Position numbers and translations under genes: made by a program. Under the pieces are notes generated by a model. The model searched no databases. It was not told the origin of the DNA and saw nothing but the letters and a program-made list of their open reading frames with translations. Of a stretch of 33,011 bases of DNA, positions 1-7,998 are shown in pieces (the stretch's first letter is position 1; the number at the start of each line of letters is the position of its first letter). The stretch lies in assembly GCA_027066995.1 (NCBI GenBank), contig JAMOMQ010000101.1, forward strand, positions 1-33,011, in the 5' to 3' direction. Source of the DNA: Flavobacteriales bacterium. Lineage in GTDB: Bacteria > Bacteroidota > Bacteroidia > Flavobacteriales > Flavobacteriaceae.

Positions 1-464
1 ATCGGGTGTTCGATGAGAAATGCATGATTTTTCACATAAAAGCTTAAAATTACTTACACTTGTAAAACGCGTAAATTTAATATTTCTGCTGCTCGGAAGC
101 ACAACATCTTTTCAACTTGTTCATTTTAAAGTATCTATATACATCTGCAATTCACAAATTAAAAATCTATTGCACTTCCGAGCTTTTCAGCAAGCCTTAA
201 ATACAACACTGGTGTTCAATAAAGGAAAGTTCAGTGCTAAATTGTTTGAGATTGCCACGTCATTCGTTCCTCATTCCTCGCAATGACAGGAACAAAATGT
301 TTGAGATTGCTTCTTCCTCGTTCCTCGTCATCGCAATGACATTATTGAAATTATGCATTTTAAGTCAGCCTTGTTAAGCGGGTTTTATATAGGAAATATA
401 ATTAATTTTCACTAATTAGCATAAGTTTGTTATGTCAGCCTTATATATTATTTTAAGTGAAAAA
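1..464. other. Non-coding left flank with dispersed repeats
   Basis: No convincing gene is visible in this stretch. An 88-codon open frame at 20-286 ends inside a repeat copy and resembles no family I know. The stretch holds two copies of an intergenic repeat (243-341) and a 9-bp inverted repeat, GCTCGGAAG at 91-99 and its complement at 175-183. The 9-mer GTCAGCCTT occurs at 364-372 and again at 433-441. The far end lies just downstream of the minus-strand SDR gene, and no clear terminator hairpin is seen for it. Confidence 0.6.
243..341. repeat. Two copies of a GTCATTGCGA...GCAATCTC intergenic repeat
   Basis: Copy 1 covers 243-288 and copy 2 covers 298-341, in direct orientation. Read on the minus strand, both begin TGTCATTGCGA and end GCAATCTCAAACA. 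Their middles differ and are built of GAGGAA/GACGAGG-like short units. From memory, similar GTCATTGCGAGG...GCAATCTC elements occur between genes in many unrelated bacteria. Nothing here shows how they spread, and there is no transposase nearby. Confidence 0.7.
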
Positions 465-1205
465 TTACTTTTTATTAAATACCGTAGCACTGGCTTGTGC
501 TGTTGGTAAGATTAAGATGTCTGCAATATTGACATGTGGCGGCCGTGTGGCCATATATGTGATAGCATCGGCAATATCATCGGCTTTTAAAGGTTGGTAA
601 CCGGCATACACTTTTTGATTGGCGTCGGGGTCTTTTAGTCTGACGATAGAAAATTCGGTTTCAACAGCGCCGGGCGATACACTGCCCACTTTGATGCCAT
701 AGGGATTAAAATCGATACGCATTGCCTTGGTCAAAGCTTCTACCGCGTGTTTGGTGGCACAATAAACGGCGCCTTTACCGTAAGCTTCTTTGCCCGCAAT
801 GGAGCTGACATTGATAATTTGTCCTTGTTGTCGTTGCACCATTTGTTTGGCAATTATTTTAGTAATATATAACAAACCTTTAATGTTGGTGTCTATCATT
901 TGTTCCCAATCGTCTATCAAATTTTCGTGAAGTGGTTCCAATCCTGCTGCCAGTCCGGCATTGTTGATTAATAAGTCTATTTGTGACCATTCTTTTGGCA
1001 AATTTTTTATAGCCTCATACACCTGAATTTGATCTCTTATATCAAAATTGAGTGCCAAGCAGTCTGTTAATTGATTGCAAAGACTTTGCAGACGATCTTG
1101 ACGCCTGCCGGTAATAATGACTCTAAAACCCTTGTTTGACAAGGCAATGGCGGTAGCTTTACCTATACCAGAAGTAGCACCTGTGATTAAAGCTGTTTTT
1201 TTCAT
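465..1205 (-). CDS. SDR-family NAD(P)-dependent oxidoreductase (YdfG-like)
   Basis: This is a classical short-chain dehydrogenase of 246 residues, the usual length. The Rossmann motif TGATSGIG lies at residues 8-15. Arg34-Arg35 after the second strand suggests a preference for NADPH. NNAG is at 81-84, and the active-site set is Asn107, Ser135, Tyr148 and Lys152 (YxxxK), followed by SPG at 177-179. The overall pattern resembles the YdfG group, which reduces or oxidises small 3-hydroxy acids such as serine or 3-hydroxypropionate; the substrate here is not known. It is a cytoplasmic enzyme. It has its own promoter candidate (1222-1229) and is separated from the upstream DUF4136 gene by a terminator, so it is probably transcribed alone. 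The start was chosen because the glycine motif sits at the normal distance from this Met. Confidence 0.93.
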   Translation of the reverse strand: MKKTALITGATSGIGKATAIALSNKGFRVIITGRRQDRLQSLCNQLTDCLALNFDIRDQIQVYEAIKNLPKEWSQIDLLINNAGLAAGLEPLHENLIDDWEQMIDTNIKGLLYITKIIAKQMVQRQQGQIINVSSIAGKEAYGKGAVYCATKHAVEALTKAMRIDFNPYGIKVGSVSPGAVETEFSIVRLKDPDANQKVYAGYQPLKADDIADAITYMATRPPHVNIADILILPTAQASATVFNKK

Positions 1206-1221
1206 TTGATTAAAATTTTAC

Positions 1222-1229
1222 CAAATTTA
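1222..1229 (-). promoter_or_regulatory. Bacteroidota -7 element for the SDR gene
   Basis: On the minus strand this reads TAAATTTG, an exact match to TAnnTTTG. Sixteen bases separate it from the ATG. No clear -33 TTTG is visible, and the upstream bases are the T-run of the preceding terminator. Confidence 0.5.
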
Positions 1230-1256
1230 AAAAAAACAGCTCTAAAAAGAACTGTT
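1226..1256 (-). terminator. Intrinsic terminator after the DUF4136 gene
   Basis: On the minus strand the arms are AACAGTTCT (1256-1248) and AGAGCTGTT (1243-1235), a 9-bp stem with one U-G wobble. The loop is four U and a run of six T follows (1234-1229). It lies 56 bp past the DUF4136 stop and runs straight into the SDR promoter. Confidence 0.75.
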
Positions 1257-1311
1257 ATTTTTCTTAAATGATTCTTAAATTAAAAAACCGGAAATCGTTA
1301 TTAGAAAGAAA

Positions 1312-1797
1312 TTATTTTTTGGGCGGAAAATGTTCCAAGAGTTTGTAAATGGCTTTTTTGAGTTGTTTATAATCATTTCCAGATAAATTGATATACCGGC
1401 TTCCCGACCAAATGACTTTCTTTTGTTTTAGGTCAACAATATCGATAAATAAAGTGCCTTCTTTAGATTTTTCGACAAAAGCTCTCGAATAAAAAGGGGA
1501 ATAATAGCGGGGATAAACATCGATCCTGTCGTGTAAATCGGTAAAAATATTTACAATTAAATCGGGATGTGAATATTTGGTAAAACCCTTATCCAATAAA
1601 GCCTCGGAAATAGTTTTGACAACAAAACGTTTTTTCTTGGCAGGTAATCTTAAATGATCCAAGCCTTTTTTATAAAAAGCAAATGTATGGTAGCGACTAA
1701 AATCGATTGTCTTATCATAATCTATTTTAGTGGAGGAACAAGCGGAAAGAAAACCGGTTAAAAAGAGGGTCAATAATAGTTTGTTTATTAATTTCAT
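1312..1797 (-). CDS. DUF4136-type lipoprotein
   Basis: This is a predicted lipoprotein of 161 residues. The start chosen is the internal Met at 1797, because it gives a normal lipoprotein signal: Lys-rich start, hydrophobic stretch and lipobox LSAC with Cys20. A Met nine codons upstream (1824) only adds an unrelated extension. The mature part has the DUF4136 pattern: a Y-D-KTIDFSRYHTFAF segment near the N-terminus, a middle stretch KGF..Y..PDLIVNIFTDL, and a later F-I-D-I-V-D-L-K-KKVIWSG strand pair. Family members are small envelope lipoproteins of unknown function in Bacteroidota and Proteobacteria. Its start is 45 bp after the methyltransferase stop, so it is probably the last gene of the dnaA operon. 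Confidence 0.85.
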   Translation of the reverse strand: MKLINKLLLTLFLTGFLSACSSTKIDYDKTIDFSRYHTFAFYKKGLDHLRLPAKKKRFVVKTISEALLDKGFTKYSHPDLIVNIFTDLHDRIDVYPRYYSPFYSRAFVEKSKEGTLFIDIVDLKQKKVIWSGSRYINLSGNDYKQLKKAIYKLLEHFPPKK

Positions 1798-1842
1798 AGC
1801 ACTGATTTTTAGATACAAATGCAAAAATCATTCCAATAAAAC

Positions 1843-2550
1843 CTATGCTTGAAAAATAAAAACAGTGGGTCTTTTATGTAAATCTATTTTTTGTTTTTTC
1901 CAATCTTTGACAGCTAATGTTCTAATAAATTCCGTTGGCAGTGTTAGGTCGCAAGCTATACAAAGTCGTGTAGCGGGATTAAGAAATTTAATCAAACTTT
2001 GAAAAAGTTTTTGATTGCGGTAAGGTGTTTCAATACAAATCTTGCTACATTCATTTTTAAGTGACAGTTGTTCCAGTTGTTTTATCTTTCTTTTCAATTC
2101 GTGACCATCTTTGGGCAGGTAGCCTTCAAAAGAAAATTTTTGTCCGTTGAGACCGGATGCCATCAATGCCAACATTAACGAGGAAGGACCAACCAAAGGT
2201 TTTACATTTACTTGATGTTTATGTGCCAATTGCACCACCAAATTGCCGGGATCGGCTACGGCGGGCAGGCCGGCTTCAGATAACAAGCCTATGTCTTGTC
2301 CTTGTAATAAGGGTTTTATATATGTATCCAAATGTCGGGTTTTATCATGTTTATCCAATTGAAAAACAATTAATTCCGATTGTTTTTTGTCTGGACAAAT
2401 TTCTTTAATAAACCGGCGCGCCGTTTTTTCGTTTTCGACTATAAAAATTTGTAATTGTTGTATTACCTTTTTAATTATGCCCGGCATAATTTCATCTAAA
2501 GAGGCCGGGCCCAAGGGGGCAGGTATTAAAAATAGATTTCCGGTTTTCAA
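1843..2550 (-). CDS. RsmI-like SAM-dependent methyltransferase
   Basis: This is a tetrapyrrole-methylase-fold enzyme of 235 residues, clearly related to RsmI, which 2'-O-methylates C1402 of 16S rRNA. Visible motifs are LIPAPLG (8-14), GLLSEAGLPAVADPG (88-102), GPSS (121-124), FEGYLPK (141-147) and IETPYRN (173-179), in the family order. It is shorter than typical RsmI (about 280 residues) and lacks most of the C-terminal part. Bacteroidota often carry such a short paralogue, so the exact rRNA target is an inference. The start is TTG: no ATG precedes the LIPAPLG motif in frame. The TTG overlaps the TGA of the phosphatase gene (TTGA), pointing to translational coupling. Confidence 0.85.
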   Translation of the reverse strand: MKTGNLFLIPAPLGPASLDEIMPGIIKKVIQQLQIFIVENEKTARRFIKEICPDKKQSELIVFQLDKHDKTRHLDTYIKPLLQGQDIGLLSEAGLPAVADPGNLVVQLAHKHQVNVKPLVGPSSLMLALMASGLNGQKFSFEGYLPKDGHELKRKIKQLEQLSLKNECSKICIETPYRNQKLFQSLIKFLNPATRLCIACDLTLPTEFIRTLAVKDWKKQKIDLHKRPTVFIFQA

Positions 2551-3014
2551 TTTTGGTATTTTTTTGCAATGGCATCAGTGGCTTTATCTAGCATATCATA
2601 AACCAACATGGCGGCATTTTTGCCTTTTTGATATGAATCGGGGACTTCTAAATTCTCGCCGGGAAATATTTCGTTTAAAATTAAATCTACTTTTTTCAAA
2701 TCGGAATCATTACGGCCAAAATCTTTTATTAAATCCCAATTATAATGATCCATAATGTAGATTTTATCAAACCGGTCAAAATCTGAAGTTGTAAAGGCGC
2801 GGGCGCGTAAGCCGGATATATCCAAACCATGTTGGGCTGCTATATCTATGGAAGAGTCACAAGGTGGTTCGCTTATATGATAACTGCTCAAGCCGGCAGA
2901 ATCGACCTCAACTTTGTCCGAATCAACTTTTTTACGCAATAGCGCTTCTGCCAAGGGTGAACGGCAAATGTTACCCAGGCAAACCATTAAAATACGTGTG
3001 GGTTGTTCTTTCAT
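2547..3014 (-). CDS. Low-molecular-weight protein-tyrosine phosphatase
   Basis: This cytoplasmic phosphatase of 155 residues is full length for the family. The P-loop CLGNICRS gives catalytic Cys12 and phosphate-binding Arg18 (C-x5-R), and the general acid is Asp126 in VPDSY. Bacterial members dephosphorylate tyrosine on proteins such as BY-kinases involved in polysaccharide export, though some act on small molecules; no such kinase is in this window. It starts 43 bp after the dnaA stop with no promoter motif between, and it overlaps the methyltransferase start by 4 bp. The order dnaA, phosphatase, methyltransferase is one I recall from other Flavobacteriia. Confidence 0.95.
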   Translation of the reverse strand: MKEQPTRILMVCLGNICRSPLAEALLRKKVDSDKVEVDSAGLSSYHISEPPCDSSIDIAAQHGLDISGLRARAFTTSDFDRFDKIYIMDHYNWDLIKDFGRNDSDLKKVDLILNEIFPGENLEVPDSYQKGKNAAMLVYDMLDKATDAIAKKYQN

Positions 3015-3057
3015 TGATGTTTATAATTTTATACTCGGAATTAATAATGCGGACAGC

Positions 3058-4479
3058 TTATAATGAAAATTTGATTTCCAAGTCCTTGTAAAATTTGTTA
3101 AAATCTTTATCCACTTTTTTTAGTCCGTCTATGGTTTTGCAGGCGTGCAACACCGTTGCATGATTACGGTTACCGATATTTTTTCCAATCTCGGCATAAG
3201 GTTTATTGGTTATTTTTTTGGCAAAATACATGGCAAATTGACGGGCTTGCACAATTTCTCTTTTACGCGATTTGGATTGGATATCGGCAACATCAATATT
3301 GAAATATTTGGCCACAACCTCTTTTATCATGTTGATAGAATAGATTTTTTTGGTCTGCTTGACATAATTTTGGATAATTTCTTTGGTCAATTCCAAATTG
3401 ATTTCGCGGTGGTCAAATGATGCATGCGCAATCAAAGAAATTATAATGCCTTCCAATTCGCGGATATTGGTTTTGATGCTTTGAGCAATAAATTCAATAA
3501 CGTTTTCGGGCAATTTTACACCGTCTGCATATAATTTATTGAGTATGATTTTTTTTCGGGTTTCATAATCGGGTTTTTGCAATTCGGCTGACAAGCCCCA
3601 TTTAAACCTGGATAACAATCGTTGTTCAATATCTTGCATATCCACCGGTGTTTTGTCGGCGGTTAATACAATTTGCTTTTTGTTTTGGTGCAAATGGTTA
3701 AAAATATGAAAAAAGACGTCCTGGGTGCCGGGTTTGCCCGATAAAAATTGGATGTCATCAACAATCAGCACATCAATCATTTGATAAAAATGAATAAAAT
3801 CATTGCGATTATTGCGTTGTGTGGCTGTGGTATATTGTTGTATAAATTTTTCGGTTGATACATATAAAACCGTTTTGTCAGGGAACCGGCTTTTGACTTC
3901 AACACCAATAGCATTGGCCAGATGGGTTTTGCCCAATCCGACATCGCCATATACCAATAAGGGGTTAAATGAAGTGCCACCGGGTTTTTTTGATACGGCC
4001 ATAGCAGCATTTCTGGCTAAACGGTTAGAATTACCTTCTACAAAATTATCAAATGTATAATGCGGGTTGAGTTGTGAATCTATATGTATTTTCTTTATCC
4101 CGGGAAAAGCAAAGGGGTTTTTGATCTCAGGTACAAAATTTTTGGTGGTTTTGCGATTGACCGTTTCAACTTTTGGTCGGTTGGAACTGGGCAAATCCAT
4201 CAAATGCGATCCGTTTTGAACGGGATCTGCGCTCATTTTAATGCTGTAAATCAATTTGGCATCAGGGCCTATATATTTATTTAAAGCTATTTTTAAGAGT
4301 TGTAAATAGTGCTCTTCAATCCATTCGTAATAAAACTTGCTGGGCACTTGAATTTTTAAAATATTCTCTTTAAAATCAACAGGCACCAACGGCTTGAACC
4401 AAGTTTCATAAGCCACATCATCAATATTATCTTTGATGAAGGCAAGACATTTTTCCCAAATGCTAAGTGCTTGATTCAT
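3058..4479 (-). CDS. dnaA: Chromosomal replication initiator DnaA
   Basis: DnaA is the AAA+ ATPase that binds DnaA boxes and opens the chromosomal origin. The protein is 473 residues, normal for the family. Domain I occupies about residues 1-80 (W-x-K-CLAFIKDNI, TWFKPL), with a short linker to about 130. The AAA+ domain III has Walker A GDVGLGKT (178-185), Walker B LIVDDIQ (238-244) and the arginine-finger segment RLLSRF (287-292). Domain IV carries the DnaA signature, NKPYAEIGK followed by NRNHATVLHAC, at about 425-447. The gene diverges from the thioesterase gene across a 206-bp A+T-rich spacer. I found no TTATCCACA-type box there, so the origin is probably elsewhere. Confidence 0.98.
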   Translation of the reverse strand: MNQALSIWEKCLAFIKDNIDDVAYETWFKPLVPVDFKENILKIQVPSKFYYEWIEEHYLQLLKIALNKYIGPDAKLIYSIKMSADPVQNGSHLMDLPSSNRPKVETVNRKTTKNFVPEIKNPFAFPGIKKIHIDSQLNPHYTFDNFVEGNSNRLARNAAMAVSKKPGGTSFNPLLVYGDVGLGKTHLANAIGVEVKSRFPDKTVLYVSTEKFIQQYTTATQRNNRNDFIHFYQMIDVLIVDDIQFLSGKPGTQDVFFHIFNHLHQNKKQIVLTADKTPVDMQDIEQRLLSRFKWGLSAELQKPDYETRKKIILNKLYADGVKLPENVIEFIAQSIKTNIRELEGIIISLIAHASFDHREINLELTKEIIQNYVKQTKKIYSINMIKEVVAKYFNIDVADIQSKSRKREIVQARQFAMYFAKKITNKPYAEIGKNIGNRNHATVLHACKTIDGLKKVDKDFNKFYKDLEIKFSL

Positions 4480-4648
4480 AGTTAGTTATTAGGTTAACAG
4501 CAAAAAAAAATAAATTTTCTTTCTTTTTTGTAAGTGCAAATTTGGGACAAAAATTCCGATTAAAAAAATTTTTTTTGCTTGTTTTTAAATAAAATTTTAA
4601 CTATTATTTATGTCGCAATAAAACAGCTTTTTTTAAAAAAAATAATCA

Positions 4649-4656
4649 TACATTTG
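4649..4656 (+). promoter_or_regulatory. Bacteroidota -7 element for the thioesterase-pdxJ operon
   Basis: TACATTTG matches TAnnTTTG exactly, 29 bp before the first ATG of the thioesterase gene. A -33 TTTG is not evident. The remaining dnaA-thioesterase spacer (4480-4648) is A/T runs with no DnaA boxes. Confidence 0.5.
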
Positions 4657-4685
4657 TCGTATATTATTAAAGATAATGTAAAGAA

Positions 4686-5096
4686 ATGGATATGTCAAAA
4701 ATATACGAATTAAAATTTAAAACCAGGTATGCCGAAACCGACCAAATGGGTTATATTCACCATAGTATATATGCTCAGTATTACGAAATGGGACGTATTG
4801 AGTTGATGAATAAAATAGGAATTTCGTACAAACAAATGGAAAAAGACGGTTATATTTTGCCGGTTTATACCTTATTTACCAAATATTTTAAGCCCTTGAC
4901 CTTTGATGAGCTTATAACTTTAAAAACTTATGTCAAATATCTTAAGGGTGTTCGGTTGGCTTTTGGTTATGAAATATTTAATGAATCCGGTCAAAAAACA
5001 ACTGAAGGAGAAGTGGTTTTAGTTTTTGCCGGAGCCGACGGTAAACCCATCAGACCGCCACAAAAATTTGTTGATAAAATAAAAAGTTTGTTATAA
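4686..5096 (+). CDS. Acyl-CoA thioesterase, YbgC/4HBT hot-dog family
   Basis: A small hot-dog-fold thioesterase of 136 residues, or 134 if the ATG at 4692 is used; both are in frame and I cannot decide between them. The N-terminal signature YAETDQMGYIHHSIY (residues 15-29) contains the catalytic Asp19 followed by M-G and the usual aromatic/histidine helix, then YYEMGRIEL. The family hydrolyses acyl-CoA thioesters in the cytoplasm, and YbgC proteins are often linked to envelope lipid handling. It sits 22 bp upstream of pdxJ and is divergent from dnaA. Confidence 0.9.
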   Translation: MDMSKIYELKFKTRYAETDQMGYIHHSIYAQYYEMGRIELMNKIGISYKQMEKDGYILPVYTLFTKYFKPLTFDELITLKTYVKYLKGVRLAFGYEIFNESGQKTTEGEVVLVFAGADGKPIRPPQKFVDKIKSLL

Positions 5097-5118
5097 ATAT
5101 TACAATAAAACAAGGTTT

Positions 5119-5838
5119 ATGAAAACAAAATTAAGTGTAAATATAAATAAAATAGCCACTCTGCGTAATGCCAGAGGGGGTAATTATCCGGATGTGATAG
5201 AATTTGCCCGGTTAGCACAAGACTATGGCGCCGATGGTATTACAATACATCCGCGTCCCGATGAGCGCCATATCAGATATGCCGATGCCAAAGCTTTAAG
5301 ATCTGTTGTTTACACCGAGTTTAATATTGAAGGCAATCCTATTCCTAAATTTATTGATTTGGTGCTGTCTGTCAAACCGGAACAGGTTACACTGGTGCCC
5401 GATGATCCTAACCAGTTGACATCAGATCATGGATGGGATACCATTAAACATAAAGACTATTTAATAGATGTTATCAGTGAATTTAAAAATAATGGCATTA
5501 GAACTTCCATTTTTGTAGATCCGGATTTAAAAATGGTTGAAGGTGCTTTGGCTACGGGCACTGACAGGATTGAATTATACACCGAATCTTATGCTTCCGA
5601 ATATGCCAAAGGACATAAAGACATTGTGAAACGTTTTGCTGAAAGCGCAAAATTGGCACATGAGCTTGGTTTAGGTATCAATGCAGGTCACGATTTAAAT
5701 TTAGATAATATCCGTTTTTTTAAAGAAAATGTGCCTTATTTGGATGAGGTGTCTATAGGGCATGCCTTAGTGGTGGAATCTTTAATTTACGGTATGCAAA
5801 ATGTCATTGGCATGTATCAGAATAAGTTAAAAGACTAA
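5119..5838 (+). CDS. pdxJ: Pyridoxine 5'-phosphate synthase PdxJ
   Basis: PdxJ condenses 1-deoxyxylulose 5-phosphate with 3-amino-2-oxopropyl phosphate to form pyridoxine 5'-phosphate, the ring-closing step of DXP-dependent vitamin B6 synthesis. The protein is a single TIM barrel of 239 residues, as expected. Visible signatures are SVNINKIATLRNARGG at the N-terminus, IHPRPDERHI with His44, Arg46 and His51, Glu71, and NAGHDLNLDN with His191, which matches the second catalytic His of the E. coli enzyme. It lies between the thioesterase gene (22-bp gap) and the alpha/beta hydrolase gene (8-bp gap), so the three are likely one operon. Confidence 0.97.
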   Translation: MKTKLSVNINKIATLRNARGGNYPDVIEFARLAQDYGADGITIHPRPDERHIRYADAKALRSVVYTEFNIEGNPIPKFIDLVLSVKPEQVTLVPDDPNQLTSDHGWDTIKHKDYLIDVISEFKNNGIRTSIFVDPDLKMVEGALATGTDRIELYTESYASEYAKGHKDIVKRFAESAKLAHELGLGINAGHDLNLDNIRFFKENVPYLDEVSIGHALVVESLIYGMQNVIGMYQNKLKD

Positions 5839-5846
5839 CAGGGACT

Positions 5847-6617
5847 ATGTTATTGCATTCTAAAATTATTGGCAAAGGCTATCCGCTACTTATTTTGCAT
5901 GGTTTATTGGGTATGGGGGACAATTGGATCAGTCTGGCGCGCCGGTATGGACAGGAAGGCTTTGAAGTTCATTTGATTGATTTGAGAAATCATGGTAAAA
6001 GTTTTCATAGTGACGAAATGACCTATGAGGCTATGAGTGATGATTTATTATATTATATTCAACATTATAATTTGAAAGACATTAATTTAATGGGGCATTC
6101 TATGGGAGGTAAGGCGGCTATGAATTTTGTATTGACTTTTCAGGATTTGACAAAGCGATTGGTAGTGGTCGACATTGCTCCAAAATATTACCCTCCCCAT
6201 CATCATTTTATTTTTAAAGCCATAGAACAACTTGATTTAAATCAAATAGAAAACCGGAAAGAAGCCGAATCAATTCTTTTGCAAACAATTGATTCAAAAC
6301 CTATTGTGCAATTTATTTTAAAGAATTTAACTCGCCGACAAGACAAAGGTTTTGCTTGGAAACCAAATGTTGAGGTTTTAAAACAGTCTTTAGATGATTT
6401 GGGTGCATCACTGCCTCCATTGTCAGTGGCTTCTATTCCGGCTCTTTTTGTTAAAGGTGCCCGGTCACCTTACATTATAAAAGATGATTACCCAATAATT
6501 AAAGCTCATTTTCCAAATAGTGAAATTGTTAGTATTCCTAATAGCGGCCATTGGGTTCATAGCCAATCGCCAGATGTCTTTTTTAATAAAACCTTGTCTT
6601 TTTTAACAAAAGCTTAA
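5847..6617 (+). CDS. Alpha/beta hydrolase, YbfF-like esterase
   Basis: This cytoplasmic alpha/beta hydrolase has 256 residues. The oxyanion-hole motif LHGLLGMGDNW is at about 17-27. The nucleophile is Ser85 in GHSMGG, followed by Asp109 in VVVDIAP and His235 in SGHWVH, the triad layout of E. coli YbfF. YbfF acts on short acyl esters and acyl-CoA in vitro; the natural substrate is unknown. It begins 8 bp after the pdxJ stop and is probably cotranscribed. A 124-bp spacer with a promoter candidate separates it from the porin gene. Confidence 0.9.
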   Translation: MLLHSKIIGKGYPLLILHGLLGMGDNWISLARRYGQEGFEVHLIDLRNHGKSFHSDEMTYEAMSDDLLYYIQHYNLKDINLMGHSMGGKAAMNFVLTFQDLTKRLVVVDIAPKYYPPHHHFIFKAIEQLDLNQIENRKEAESILLQTIDSKPIVQFILKNLTRRQDKGFAWKPNVEVLKQSLDDLGASLPPLSVASIPALFVKGARSPYIIKDDYPIIKAHFPNSEIVSIPNSGHWVHSQSPDVFFNKTLSFLTKA

Positions 6618-6683
6618 AAAAAGTTTTTTATAATGTAATATATATAATGTATTGGACATTTGAATAAAAATTGAGAGAAATCC

Positions 6684-6714
6684 TTGCATAAAATCCTTTT
6701 TTAACTTACTTTTA
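6684..6714 (+). promoter_or_regulatory. Probable promoter of the FadL-like/SGNH pair
   Basis: TTG at 6684-6686, a 20-bp spacer, then TACTTTTA at 6707-6714, one mismatch from TAnnTTTG. It ends 27 bp before the ATG. Confidence 0.4.
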
Positions 6715-6741
6715 TAAAAATTTAAATTAAACTTAACTACT

Positions 6742-7983
6742 ATGAAAAAAATATTAATTGTTTTAGCATTTCTATCCTTTGGCAGCAGCTATGCCGGGGG
6801 GTACCGGGTAGCTTTGCAAGGTCAACGTATGCTCGGGATGGCACATGCCGGTCTGTCGGTTTTTAAAAACGCCGAAACCGCTTTTTTTAATCCGGCGGGT
6901 ATTGCTTTTTTAGATAAAAAGCTTTCTGTTTCCTTTGGTGTCAGTGGCATTATGTCTCATGTAAAATTTCAAAACGAATATTACAATTGGGCATATGAAA
7001 CCGATAATCCTATAGGAACTCCGTTTTATTTGAATGTAGCTTATCAAACTTCCGATAATGTTAGTTTGGGGTTGGCTATTTACACACCATTTGGCAGTTC
7101 CAGTGTTTGGAATGACTGGGTTGGGTCGGATATTGTTAACGATATTTCCATGAAAGTATTTTATATTCAACCTTCTTTAACTTATAAATTTTCGGAGATG
7201 TTAAGTATGTCGGCATCACTGATTATGGCTTATGGAGAAGTGAGTTATAATAAAAATATAAACCGCTATTTGGCTGATGAACAAGGTAATAAGACAAATG
7301 TGCAATTAGAATCGGGAATGACCGGTGCAGCAGGTTATGCTTTGAGTATGGCGTTTAAACCCTCAAAAAATGTTTCATTTGGAATTAATTACCGGTCAAA
7401 AGTAATTATTGATGCCAAATACGGCAAAGCAGAATTTAATAATGTGCCGGCCTTTTTGTCTGATAAACTAAAAACAACTGCTTTTTCTGCCGAATTGCCC
7501 ATGCCGGCTGAATTAGGTGTTGGTATGTCGGTAAAACCTATTGATAAACTCTTATTGGCTTTTGATTACAATTATACTTATTGGAGTGTTTATAAGGAAT
7601 TGCGAATCAATTTTAAAAATGATTTGCCCACCAGTGTTTCCGCCAAAAATTACAAAAACACTTCTACAATGAGATTTGGTGCCGAATATCAAGTTAATGA
7701 CAAAATTTTTGTAAGAGCCGGTTACTACTATGATGAGTCGCCCTTGACAAAAGACCACTTTTCACCCGAAACGCCTAGTTTAGATTCTAACAACTATACC
7801 TTTGGTTTAGGATATCAAATGAAAAAATGGGCGATTGATTTCTCGTTATTATATGTAGACGGCAAAGAACGCACCGATTATACTTATGTGAACGGCGAAG
7901 GCCCCAGTGCTCACAGATTTGGTGGTACATACGTTAGTAATGCCATTATTCCTGGTATTGGTTTTACATATTCCATTAATTAA
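6742..7983 (+). CDS. OmpP1/FadL/TodX-family outer-membrane transporter
   Basis: A predicted outer-membrane beta-barrel of 413 residues that would let hydrophobic compounds such as fatty acids cross the outer membrane. The signal peptide runs to Ala18 (SSYA, then GGYRV). The mature N-terminus has the family hallmarks: GGYRVALQGQRMLGMAHAG and ETAFFNPAG (NPAG at 50-53), which form the plug region. The rest alternates aromatic-rich strands and polar turns and ends in a strand with GIGFTYSIN, typical of barrel insertion signals. It is followed after 15 bp by the SGNH lipoprotein, a pairing I recall as common in Bacteroidota. The transported substrate is not indicated. Confidence 0.95.
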   Translation: MKKILIVLAFLSFGSSYAGGYRVALQGQRMLGMAHAGLSVFKNAETAFFNPAGIAFLDKKLSVSFGVSGIMSHVKFQNEYYNWAYETDNPIGTPFYLNVAYQTSDNVSLGLAIYTPFGSSSVWNDWVGSDIVNDISMKVFYIQPSLTYKFSEMLSMSASLIMAYGEVSYNKNINRYLADEQGNKTNVQLESGMTGAAGYALSMAFKPSKNVSFGINYRSKVIIDAKYGKAEFNNVPAFLSDKLKTTAFSAELPMPAELGVGMSVKPIDKLLLAFDYNYTYWSVYKELRINFKNDLPTSVSAKNYKNTSTMRFGAEYQVNDKIFVRAGYYYDESPLTKDHFSPETPSLDSNNYTFGLGYQMKKWAIDFSLLYVDGKERTDYTYVNGEGPSAHRFGGTYVSNAIIPGIGFTYSIN

Positions 7984-7998
7984 TAAAACAAATTTATC

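Noticed and set aside
20-286. 88-codon plus-strand open frame at the left edge
   Set aside because: It ends inside a copy of the dispersed repeat, shows no family pattern, and has no promoter motif before it.
4480-4685. Replication origin next to dnaA
   Set aside because: The spacer is A+T-rich but has no TTATCCACA-like boxes on either strand.
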